DNA of 64,000 nucleotides from an uncultured Roseovarius sp. (lineage in GTDB: Bacteria; Pseudomonadota; Alphaproteobacteria; Rhodobacterales; Rhodobacteraceae): NCBI GenBank assembly GCA_947503145.1, contig CANNCP010000001.1:124001-188000 (forward strand), read 5' to 3'. Below the pieces are notes generated by a model. That model saw only the letters and a list, made by a program, of their open reading frames with translations, searched no databases and was not told the DNA's origin. Both the position numbers and the translations under genes were made by a program. Positions 46,101-53,230 of the stretch are shown one piece after another. The stretch's first letter is position 1. Each line of letters begins with the position of its first letter.

Positions 46101-46483
46101 GCACAAAACGAATGAATCGTCTGGATTTTCAGACCGCCGGGGGTTTCGACCGCCATGGCAAACAGACGGCGAGCCTCGCGCAGCGCCTGATCGCCCAGCG
46201 GCCCGTCAAGCCCGAGATCATTCAGCTCTGCTGTCAGCGCCGCGTCATCCAGCATCGCCCACGCGCCGAGGCGGCGAAACAGGCGGTTCTGCATCTCGCT
46301 CGCGGCGGCCTTGGTATAGGTCAGGCACAGGATGTGCTGCGGATCGACACCATCGAGCAGCAGACGCGCGACACGGTCAGTCAGCACCTTGGTCTTGCCC
46401 GATCCGGCATTGGCCGACAGCCATGTGGACCGGTCGGGCCGGGCTGCTGTGATCTGGCGCAGGGTAGCGGCATCGCGTGTCAT
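43112..46483 (-). CDS. addA: AddA, helicase-nuclease subunit
   Basis: 1122 residues from the ATG that overlaps the addB stop (ATGA). UvrD-type helicase motif I is SANAGSGKT (23-31). The Q/Walker B region includes HILLDEAQDTSPVQW, later motifs include VMTVHGAKGLESPVV, and the C-terminal RecB-like nuclease has ILIVDFKTNR. With AddB it resects double-strand breaks for RecA loading, replacing RecBCD in this group. A long antisense open frame covers much of the gene and is a codon-bias artefact. Confidence 0.96.
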   Translation of the reverse strand: MTRDAATLRQITAARPDRSTWLSANAGSGKTKVLTDRVARLLLDGVDPQHILCLTYTKAAASEMQNRLFRRLGAWAMLDDAALTAELNDLGLDGPLGDQALREARRLFAMAVETPGGLKIQTIHSFCAGLLRRFPLEAGVSPHFTEMEDRAAALLRAEIVEEIAAGPDGAKLAALARYYTGETISDLAAEIAGHQTLFETEWTDAGLRRALGLRPDQTWDQLHADTLLGNERDILDSLLPALRAGSSTDQKNADKLGPIGVPSLADLPLLEAVFLTGAKAKAPFSTKIGSFPTKATQAALSDTLPTLEDWMRRVEAARETRLALGALGAARALHDFAHVLLPAYAQAKQRRGWLDFDDLILKAVNLLTRQDVAAWVLFRLDGGIDHILLDEAQDTSPVQWQVIARLAQEFTSGIGARSDVRRTIFVVGDKKQSIYSFQGADPREFDRMQAEFSQRLEVTPEPLQSHRLEHSFRSSQVILDLVDRVFADAEQPEGLSLDAHHLAFKTDLPGRVDLWPLPEPEDTADEPPWHDPVDVVAGDDPAVVLAEQIAQAISEMIAAGQPIPTGDGTAMRSVQAGDVLILVQGRSPLFHEIIRACKARDLPIAGADRLRVAGELAVRDLAALLSFLATPEDSLALATALRSPLFGWDEAQLHALAQPRRDKHLWPALRDRAAEFPKTMTILNDLRAQVDYLRPYDLIERILTRHDGRRRLLSRLGPEAEDGIDALLAQALAYEQKAVDSLTGFLVWLETDDLEIKRQMDSAGNRIRVMTVHGAKGLESPVVILPDTAERNTPMRGQIAVCDDVPLWRMPGDDIPDRMRAAIDVAKASEEAERDRLLYVAMTRAETWLIVACAKSPGKNGKSWYEKIAAGMVADGAAPQIFGHAEGLRLQTGDWAGTETVSAPAKAPETTRLPAFFNTPVTHVPERATTLSPSDLGGAKALPGEAGLDEDAAMRWGRQVHLLLEVLPGVPQADWPATVAQLLGAGPDQADVQAQSALLSEATSVLTAAPLQHLFAPGALVEVPITASLPVLGGRRLHGVIDRMIVGTSRILIVDFKTNRVVPEHAGACPDGLLRQMGAYGAAVHQIYPAKRVDTALLWTRTAQLMMLPHDLVTEALGATAEP

Positions 46484-49419
46484 TGGCCCACCTTGCTGCG
46501 GTGGGCCACATCGGTGATGTCCCATTCGCCAAAACGTGCCAGTTGATCGTAATCGCCGGGATCGCGCGTGCGCTGCATCGCCCGCCGCGAGATATAGCCC
46601 ATATCCTCATCCTGATATGCGGCGATGAGTGCGGTCAGCTCTGTCCAGATTTCATGCGGCGGGGTATCTTCCAGCGGGGCCGGCACGATCTTGCCGCCGC
46701 TGCCAAGGCCGATATAGGCGGCATGAGCCACGTGGCCGGGGGCAATGGGGCCGAAACCAGCAATCTCGGCCATCGCCGCCTCCAGCAACAATTGCTTGTC
46801 AAAATGCCGCTGCTCTGCCGGGCCGGGGGGCGCGCCGGTCTTGTAATCATAGATGTGCATGTTGCCCGACGGGTCGATATCGATCCGGTCTGCTTCGGCG
46901 ACAAGGGTAAAATCCAGCGTCTCTATCCGCGCCTCGCTGCGCACTTCGAACGCGGCGGGGCGGGCCGATTTACGGCGCTCCAGTTCCGTCTGCACGAACC
47001 AGCCCGCGACGCGGCCGAGCCGCGCCAGCCACATCGCGCGCGCCTCGGCCCAGGGCACATGATCCGTCAGCTGTGTCTCGGCGATCTGCATCAGGCGGGC
47101 GGGGGTGCAGAGGCTGTCATCATCGCGCGACTCGCGGATGAAATCCTCAAGCACCTTGTGCAGGACGATGCCGCGCAACAGGGCATCGGGCAATTTCATC
47201 AGCGGATCGAGCGGGCGCAGCCGTAACACATGGCGCGCATAGATCGCATAAGGATCGCGGATGAGGCGCTTGATCTCGGTCACCGACAGGCGGCGCGGGC
47301 GCTGGGCGGCAGGCGGGCAGGGGGCCGGGCGTGGTGCGGATGCGGTCTTGGGTGCGTCTTCCAGCATCGCCGCGCGGCGCAGCCAGAGCGTACCGCGTTC
47401 GCGCATGTCGGCCAACGCTGCCCTACCGCCTTGATCGGGCAGACCGTCCAGCAGGTTCTGAAGCCGGTTGACCCAGCGCGACACCACTGTTTCGGCCTCG
47501 TCGCTGCGCACGGAGCGCGTCAGCCAGACCTCGCGCGCGGCAATCGCCTGTTGAAAGTCATGCGCCGCCAGCCCGATGCGCCGTTCGGGCAGTAACAGAC
47601 CCGCCTGATGGCGAAGTGCGCGGTTCAGCCAGGGGTCAGGCTTGGGCGCTTCGGGCCAGCTACCCTCATTGAGGCCCGCGAGTATCAGCAGCTCTGCACC
47701 CTGAACCCGCGCCTCCAGCGTGCCCCAGATCAGGATATCGGGATGGGCGGTGTCGGGGTTGCGGACCTCCTGCCGTGACAGCAGCGCCTGCACCAGCGTG
47801 GTGTAATCGGTTGCGTGCATATCGCCGCCATACGGGGCTTCCTCGTGCAACTCCTGCATGGTTTCGCGGGCCTTGCGCCCGTCCTCTTGCGACCACAGCG
47901 CGCCAGGCGGCACGGCGCGACAACCGCCCGAGATTGCTTCTGCCGCAGACAGATGATCCGCGACACGCGTGATAAGTGGAATTTCCACTCCACTATCGCC
48001 ACGCCCGCAGATATGCGTCGCCAGCCAATTACCCCAATCCTGCGCCAATTCGTGATCCTGTGCGGTGGCCCACGCGATGATATCGTCCGCCTCGGGGTAA
48101 GGTGGGCCATAACGGCGCAGGTGCAGCTCCAGTTCGTGCGTCAGCAACAGGTGCGCGCCGCGATCACCGCCCGAATGCGTCATTGGATGCTTGAGGATAG
48201 TCAGCAGCGCCTCGGCGGTCAGCCGCGTATCGAACAGCGCCGCCACATGCCGTAACAGCCGCCCCGGTGGCGTGCGATGCAGTGGCAGCCCGGCGCTGTC
48301 ATCGGGCAGGATGCCCCAACGGTCCATCGCTGCCGTGACCTGCCGCGTCAGGGTCCGGTCCGGCGTGATCAGCGCCGCTATCTGCCCATCCTCGGCGGCC
48401 TGACGCAGGCGCATGGCGATGGCCAGCGCCTCTTGCCGCTGCGACGGGGCCTCCAGCAGGGTCACGTCCTGCATCGCGTCGGCCAGGTCACGCAATTCCG
48501 GCCCTTCCTCGCGCCAGGCATCGGTCATCGGCGCCGGGCGCAGGGCCAGTGAAACGGCACGGTTGCGCGCGGTATTGGCCGCGGCGGCATCGGTCCAGCG
48601 GATGATCTGACCGGGTCGCAAATCGAGCGCGCGGCGCAGCGCGTGATAGCGGTATTGCGGGTGATCCTCGGACAGCATCGGGTCGCTCAGCCCGCCCCAG
48701 ACCGCATCCGGCATGTCGAAATCATAGCCCGGCAGGATCAACGCACCCTGTGGCAACCGCGCCACTGCCTGCATCAAAAGTTGCGTCGTGCCCCGCGATC
48801 CGGTCGAACCTGCAATGATAACAGGATGTGCGGGCGGGTTCGCCTGCCAGTGGTCAATCACCGCTTCGACCGTGCGGCGCTGGCGCGAGGCGGTATCGGG
48901 CAGCGCCTGCGCGCCGGTGAACTGGCGCACGATGTTCAGAAAGCTGCGCATGCGCTCCCAATGGCCGGACTGGTCGGTAACATCGAGCGCATCAATCACC
49001 TCGGGCGCGACCCCTTCGCCCTGCATCTCGTCCATCAACGCGGCGAGGCTGTCGGCCAGATCATAGAGCGCGCTGCGTGGCGCCAGATCGGGCTGCTGGT
49101 CCAGCAGTCGCGCGATCAACTGGATCAGCTCCAGCCGCCTGCGCAGCGCCGGGACGGGCGGCGGCAGATCGGTCAGCGCACTATCCAGCCCGATATCGGT
49201 GACAAACGAGATGCGCGGTAACAGGCGCGGTGGTCCTGCATCCCAGAGCGCATGAATGCGCCGCGCCATGCGCTGGGTGTTCACGATCAGCTGGACTTGC
49301 GCCAGCGCCTCGGGCGGCTGGCCTGCCAGCCGCTGGTCGATCCCGGCGATCAGTTCTGCCGGGAAATCGACGCCGGGAGGCAGGGCGTAGAGGCGTGGAT
49401 GGGGTTGCGGGTCAAACAT
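46480..49419 (-). CDS. addB: AddB, double-strand break repair nuclease subunit
   Basis: 979 residues from the ATG at 49419, which overlaps the murU stop by eight bases. The N-terminal part is an inactivated helicase-like module (no clear Walker A). GLNEGSWPEAPKPDPWLN is typical of alphaproteobacterial AddB. The C-terminal nuclease carries HIYDYKTGAPPG, the PD-(D/E)xK core. The Fe-S cluster cysteines known from Bacillus AddB are not seen around the nuclease: the segment after it reads SRRAMQRTRDPGDYDQL. It is co-transcribed with addA. Confidence 0.94.
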   Translation of the reverse strand: MFDPQPHPRLYALPPGVDFPAELIAGIDQRLAGQPPEALAQVQLIVNTQRMARRIHALWDAGPPRLLPRISFVTDIGLDSALTDLPPPVPALRRRLELIQLIARLLDQQPDLAPRSALYDLADSLAALMDEMQGEGVAPEVIDALDVTDQSGHWERMRSFLNIVRQFTGAQALPDTASRQRRTVEAVIDHWQANPPAHPVIIAGSTGSRGTTQLLMQAVARLPQGALILPGYDFDMPDAVWGGLSDPMLSEDHPQYRYHALRRALDLRPGQIIRWTDAAAANTARNRAVSLALRPAPMTDAWREEGPELRDLADAMQDVTLLEAPSQRQEALAIAMRLRQAAEDGQIAALITPDRTLTRQVTAAMDRWGILPDDSAGLPLHRTPPGRLLRHVAALFDTRLTAEALLTILKHPMTHSGGDRGAHLLLTHELELHLRRYGPPYPEADDIIAWATAQDHELAQDWGNWLATHICGRGDSGVEIPLITRVADHLSAAEAISGGCRAVPPGALWSQEDGRKARETMQELHEEAPYGGDMHATDYTTLVQALLSRQEVRNPDTAHPDILIWGTLEARVQGAELLILAGLNEGSWPEAPKPDPWLNRALRHQAGLLLPERRIGLAAHDFQQAIAAREVWLTRSVRSDEAETVVSRWVNRLQNLLDGLPDQGGRAALADMRERGTLWLRRAAMLEDAPKTASAPRPAPCPPAAQRPRRLSVTEIKRLIRDPYAIYARHVLRLRPLDPLMKLPDALLRGIVLHKVLEDFIRESRDDDSLCTPARLMQIAETQLTDHVPWAEARAMWLARLGRVAGWFVQTELERRKSARPAAFEVRSEARIETLDFTLVAEADRIDIDPSGNMHIYDYKTGAPPGPAEQRHFDKQLLLEAAMAEIAGFGPIAPGHVAHAAYIGLGSGGKIVPAPLEDTPPHEIWTELTALIAAYQDEDMGYISRRAMQRTRDPGDYDQLARFGEWDITDVAHRSKVGQ

Positions 49420-50104
49420 CGGCATCGCGCAACATTTCTTCGGCCAGGGTGATCCCGGCCGGATGGCCCACATCGCACCATTTCCCGGCATAGGGGAGAC
49501 CGTAAAGGCGGCCCGCCGCGATCATCCGGCTCCAGACCAGCCGGAGCGAGAATGCAGCCTCTGGGATTTCGGCCAGCAGGTCGGTCTTGACGATCTGGAC
49601 GCCGGTATAAATCAGGCCGGGTCCGCGGGCCGCGCGGCCCTGAGCGTCCAGCACGAAATCACCTGTACCGGCATGGCCGATCGCCTGCCCGGGTGCGACG
49701 CACAGCAGCAATGCGTCCATCTCTTCGGGTCGCCATTTTGCCGCCAGCGCCGTCAGAGGGTTGGGCCCGGCCCAGACCGCATCGGTGTTCATGGTAAAGA
49801 GCGGTCCCGGCCCGGTCAGCGGCAGCGCCGCGCGCAGGCCGCCGCCAGTGTCGAGCAGATCGGGCGTTTCGTGCGATACGCTGATATCTGTGTTTGCGAC
49901 ATGCGCGACGATCTGCGCCGCTTGATAATGCGCGTTCACCACGATCCGCGACAGACCTGCCGCGCGCACTTCGGCCAGCGCGTGGTCGATCAGCGGTTTG
50001 CCCGCCACCTTGACCAGCGGCTTGGGCCGGTCATGGGTCAACGCACCCATGCGCGTGCCCAGTCCGGCGGCAAATAGCATTACAGTGTCGGGACGCTGGC
50101 GCAT
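49412..50104 (-). CDS. murU: Nucleotidyltransferase, MurU-like (MurNAc-1-P uridylyltransferase)
   Basis: 230 residues. The sugar-nucleotide transferase signature is MLFAAGLGTRMGALTHDRPKPLVKVAGKPLIDHAL (split: GLGTRMG then RPKPLVKVAGKPL). The neighbour upstream is an AmgK-like kinase. In Pseudomonas, AmgK and MurU convert recycled MurNAc to UDP-MurNAc, bypassing de novo synthesis. The pair here supports that role. The start chosen overlaps amgK by 25 bases; an ATG eight codons later would start exactly at the amgK stop (TAATG) and would trim the first beta-strand. Confidence 0.87.
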   Translation of the reverse strand: MRQRPDTVMLFAAGLGTRMGALTHDRPKPLVKVAGKPLIDHALAEVRAAGLSRIVVNAHYQAAQIVAHVANTDISVSHETPDLLDTGGGLRAALPLTGPGPLFTMNTDAVWAGPNPLTALAAKWRPEEMDALLLCVAPGQAIGHAGTGDFVLDAQGRAARGPGLIYTGVQIVKTDLLAEIPEAAFSLRLVWSRMIAAGRLYGLPYAGKWCDVGHPAGITLAEEMLRDADV

Positions 50105-51105
50105 TTTGCTCTCAACAGGTTCAGGATTTCGGGGGTGGGCGCAGGCAGGACAGCCCGCACCAGCGGTGCGACTTCGTTCAGGGCGGGGTGGTCCAGATCA
50201 TGCATCAGATGGTTCCATACGCGCGGTATAAGGTCCAGATAATGCGGTTTGCCGTCGCGCAGGCAGAGCCGGGCAAAAACGCCGAGTATCCGCAAATTCC
50301 GCTGCGCGCCAAGGACATGGTAGACGCGGTCGAACGCGGTGGCATCCGCGCGCGTGCGGTCGGTGTAGTGCCGGATCATCTGCGCCGCGATCCGGGGCGG
50401 CACGTCGCGGCGCGCGTCCTGCAACAACGAGACCAGATCATAGGCCGGATGGCCACGCATGGCGTCCTGAAAATCCAGCAACCCGACCCGTGCGATCCCG
50501 TCCCGATCCGGCAACCAGAGCAGGTTCTCGGCGTGATAGTCGCGCTGGATCAGCACCGGTGCCTCGCTCGCGTCGGCACGTAGCGCGCGCTCCATCGTAT
50601 CGCGGAACATGGCTCTTGCGCTGTCATCGGGGCTGCCTGCGTGCGCAAGGTACCAGTCATAGGCCAGCGCCGCCAAATCGGCCATCAGCGGTGCATCATA
50701 CGTCGCCAAACCGGCTGGCGGCGCGTGGCTGTGCAGCGCGATCAACACGTCGGTTGCTGCTTCATATAGCGTCGGTTCCAGCCCTGGAGTCGTGGGTATC
50801 AGCCGCGCATAGAGAGCGTCGCCCAGATCTTCGATCAGCAGAAACCCCGCCTTGGTGTCTGCCGCCAGAATGCGCGGCGCGCTGAGGCCGAGCGCGGTCA
50901 GATATCCGGCGATCGCAACAAAGGGCGCGGTGTCCTCGCCCCGTTCGGGTGGCGCGTCCATCAATACGGCGGTCGCGTTCGTCGCGGTATCGGTCAGCCG
51001 CAGATAGCGCCGGTTCGAGGCGTCACCCGCCAGCGGTGCGATCTGTGCACCGGCCCAGTCTGTTTTGGCCACAAAATCCCGTGCGGCGGCGTCGCGATCA
51101 GCCAT
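50080..51105 (-). CDS. amgK: Anomeric sugar kinase AmgK-like (aminoglycoside phosphotransferase fold)
   Basis: 341 residues from the ATG at 51105, overlapping the tsaE stop by eight bases. The APH-type kinase fold is seen in GDASNRRYLRL (nucleotide loop), FLLIEDLGDALYARL (hinge), the catalytic loop LIQRDYHAENLLW and LLDFQDAMRGHPAYDLVSLL. With the MurU-like gene next to it, phosphorylation of MurNAc at C1 is the best reading. The fold alone also fits other small-molecule kinases, including antibiotic phosphotransferases; the context argues against resistance. Confidence 0.87.
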   Translation of the reverse strand: MADRDAAARDFVAKTDWAGAQIAPLAGDASNRRYLRLTDTATNATAVLMDAPPERGEDTAPFVAIAGYLTALGLSAPRILAADTKAGFLLIEDLGDALYARLIPTTPGLEPTLYEAATDVLIALHSHAPPAGLATYDAPLMADLAALAYDWYLAHAGSPDDSARAMFRDTMERALRADASEAPVLIQRDYHAENLLWLPDRDGIARVGLLDFQDAMRGHPAYDLVSLLQDARRDVPPRIAAQMIRHYTDRTRADATAFDRVYHVLGAQRNLRILGVFARLCLRDGKPHYLDLIPRVWNHLMHDLDHPALNEVAPLVRAVLPAPTPEILNLLRAKCASVPTL

Positions 51106-51574
51106 CACACAGCCCCTCCAGCCGCGCCGCCCAGCGCGGATCAGACCAGGCAAAGTGCAAATGCCGTTCTTGTGGGGCACCGGGGGCGGATAGCGTCAGA
51201 TGCAGTGCGGTGTCGGGTGCCAGATCGCCCAGTCGGTCGGGCCATTCGATGAGGCAGATCGCCTCGACCATCGCCTCGGTCAGGCCCAGTTCGACAATCT
51301 CGCCGGGTGACGCGAGGCGGTAGAGATCAGCGTGCCAGATCTCTGTATTTCGGCCGGGATAGGTCTGCACCAGCGTGTAGGTCGGTGACGGCACATCCTC
51401 GGGCGTGTCGAGCAGCGACAGGATCAGGCAGCGGGCGAAATGGGTCTTGCCCGCGCCCACGTCGCCAGACAGCAGGATCACATCACCTGCACCCAGCCGT
51501 GCACCCAGCCGCTGTGCGATGGCGCAGGTTACATCGGGGTCGTTCGCGTGGCAGGTCAGGCTGGTTGCTTGCAT
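51098..51574 (-). CDS. tsaE: tRNA threonylcarbamoyladenosine biosynthesis ATPase TsaE
   Basis: 158 residues. The P-loop is LSGDVGAGKTHFARCL (about 34-49), followed by SPTYTLVQTY and WHADLYRL as in the family. TsaE works with TsaB and TsaD to make t6A37 in tRNAs that read ANN codons. It heads the overlapping run tsaE-amgK-murU-addB-addA. The 40-base gap to the PAS gene upstream shows no hairpin, so the run may read through from that gene. Confidence 0.94.
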   Translation of the reverse strand: MQATSLTCHANDPDVTCAIAQRLGARLGAGDVILLSGDVGAGKTHFARCLILSLLDTPEDVPSPTYTLVQTYPGRNTEIWHADLYRLASPGEIVELGLTEAMVEAICLIEWPDRLGDLAPDTALHLTLSAPGAPQERHLHFAWSDPRWAARLEGLCDG

Positions 51575-51614
51575 GCGCCGACACTACACGCGCCACCGCG
51601 CCCTGCAACCGGGA

Positions 51615-53150
51615 TCAGCCCGCCTTGGCCCGCGCAGGCGCAGCCCGGGCCGTGACGGCGAGATCGAGGATCAGCATGCGCGCACCCGTCGGCAGGGGTT
51701 CGACCCGGTAAGACAGCGTGCCCTGACCGTGGATCGCAGTGCTCTTGAGCAGCGGCTCGCCCGGCATCCGCTGGCGCAGCGCGCGTTCGACCTCGGGCCA
51801 GAATTGCGTGGCGGGCAGGGCTGCGCCACACGCCGTGATCAGATCGCTCACGGTCATGTCGGAAAAGCAGCTATCGGGGTCGATCCGCAGGAGGCGAATG
51901 CAGGCCGTGTTGCAGAATGAAAGCACGCCATTCGGGCCGATGATGATCACCGCCTCAGGCAGGCTGTCGAGCGCGGATTGCCGCAGATCGAGCTGCGAGC
52001 GATAGCGGCGTGCCAACATGACCTCGGCGGTGATGTCCTCGAACAGGAACGCCACCGCGCCATCGGGATGCGGTCGCCCGGTCACGCGGTAGGTCACATC
52101 GTTGGGCAGCGACCACGTCTCTTGGTATAGTCCATCCTGGGCGGTTTCGATCATCTTGGTGATCTGCGCCCGCCAGGAGGCATAGCTGCGCGGCTCCGGC
52201 ATGACCTGACGGTTGCGCAGATTGTCGAAAAAACCCATCAGCTCGGGTCGGGCACTGAGAAAATCGACCGGCAGCGCCGTCAGATCGACCAGCGCGGGAT
52301 TGAAAAGTGCCAGTTGGCGATTCTTGTCAAACACGGCAAGGCCGATCGTCAGATAGGCGAATGTCTTGGTCAGGGTCTGCACGAAATCGCGCTGCATGGT
52401 CTCGGCACGCAAGACCTTGGTGACGTCGGTGGCATGATGCATCACGTGGCTTTGGTGGGCGGTCGAACTGACCTCGTACCAGCGCGGCTCGGCGCGCGGT
52501 CCGCCGGGGATGGAAAACCGCGTGTTGCTGCTATGGCCGGGATCGGGCAGCGGTACGTTCATCCGCAATGTGCGCGGCTGGAATGCCTCGACGCAGGCGG
52601 TGTTCTGCCAGAGGATCGCGCCGTCGAGGGTCGTTTTCCATGCCGGATAGGGCGCTGCTTCCAGCGCTTCGCGCAGCTCGGTCAGCCGGACATGTTCGGC
52701 CAGGACCGCGTGCCGCTCTGCGGGGCAGGCGTGTGGCGGGTCGGTGAGGATCACGCGGCTGGTTTCGCCGTTCCGGCTGATCTCCAGCTGGGCAGTATCA
52801 TCCGCGTCCCGGCTGATTGCGATCACTGCTACGCCATCCTCCAGATCATCCAGCCGCGCGGGAAGATTGGCAAACCGTCCTGTCATCCAGCGCCGCAGGT
52901 CGCCCCAATCGGGCGGATCATTGGCGCTGTGCGGCAGGTGTCCGGCGTCATGATCAATCATCAACTCGCCTTCGAAGAGGTAGCACGCCTTGCCAAAACT
53001 GGGGGCAGGGTGCGGCCCGTCGTGCCGGGGCGGTGCGCTCAGTACGCGGATCAGCCAGAGCAGCGCATAGGACAGCGCCGCCGCCATCAGCGCGAATCCA
53101 GCCCAGACCATTGCAGTGTCAGGTAGCATGCCGGGCGCCCCTTTCATCAT
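51615..53150 (-). CDS. Membrane-anchored PAS-domain protein without kinase domain
   Basis: 511 residues from the ATG at 53150. One N-terminal membrane helix (about 14-34, AGFALMAAALSYALLWLIRVL) is followed by three PAS-like segments: around 170-250, around 265-375 (beginning TLTKTFAYLTIGLAVFDKNRQL) and around 395-500 (SLPEAVIIIGPNGVLSFCN). No His-kinase, GGDEF, EAL or other output domain follows; the protein ends shortly after the last PAS. It lies just downstream of regB and upstream of tsaE. A candidate promoter with a CtrA-type site directly precedes it. It may be a sensor that acts through protein contact, or a relic of a kinase. Confidence 0.8.
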   Translation of the reverse strand: MMKGAPGMLPDTAMVWAGFALMAAALSYALLWLIRVLSAPPRHDGPHPAPSFGKACYLFEGELMIDHDAGHLPHSANDPPDWGDLRRWMTGRFANLPARLDDLEDGVAVIAISRDADDTAQLEISRNGETSRVILTDPPHACPAERHAVLAEHVRLTELREALEAAPYPAWKTTLDGAILWQNTACVEAFQPRTLRMNVPLPDPGHSSNTRFSIPGGPRAEPRWYEVSSTAHQSHVMHHATDVTKVLRAETMQRDFVQTLTKTFAYLTIGLAVFDKNRQLALFNPALVDLTALPVDFLSARPELMGFFDNLRNRQVMPEPRSYASWRAQITKMIETAQDGLYQETWSLPNDVTYRVTGRPHPDGAVAFLFEDITAEVMLARRYRSQLDLRQSALDSLPEAVIIIGPNGVLSFCNTACIRLLRIDPDSCFSDMTVSDLITACGAALPATQFWPEVERALRQRMPGEPLLKSTAIHGQGTLSYRVEPLPTGARMLILDLAVTARAAPARAKAG

Positions 53151-53151
53151 T

Positions 53152-53210
53152 GCTGCGGTGGGATTAACCTTGATCAATTATAGTTAATTGCAGGTTAACC
53201 CCACCGCAGC
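53152..53210 (-). promoter_or_regulatory. Inverted repeat with CtrA-type site and -10 box before the PAS gene
   Basis: Two 18-bp arms, GCTGCGGTGGGATTAACC (53152-53169) and its near-perfect inverse (53193-53210, one mismatch), flank a 23-base AT-rich centre. Reading the minus strand, TTAA-CCTGCAA-TTAA (53198-53184) matches the CtrA consensus exactly and is followed at once by TATAAT (53182-53177). Transcription starting about 7 bases later would leave a leader of roughly 20 bases before the ATG at 53150. No Shine-Dalgarno is visible. Confidence 0.6.
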
Positions 53211-53230
53211 ATGCGATGCCGCACTGTAAC

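Noticed and set aside
44366..46546. A long plus-strand open frame (over 700 codons) through addA
   Set aside because: It is antisense to AddA, which has all helicase and nuclease motifs, and its composition is not protein-like.
50080..51105. The APH-fold kinase as an antibiotic resistance gene
   Set aside because: It overlaps tsaE and a MurU-like gene in a core operon, which fits the MurNAc recycling kinase AmgK much better.
53152..53210. The inverted repeat read as a transcription terminator of regB
   Set aside because: No T-run follows, the loop is 23 bases and AT-rich, and the centre contains a promoter-like and CtrA-like arrangement, so a DNA-level role is more likely.
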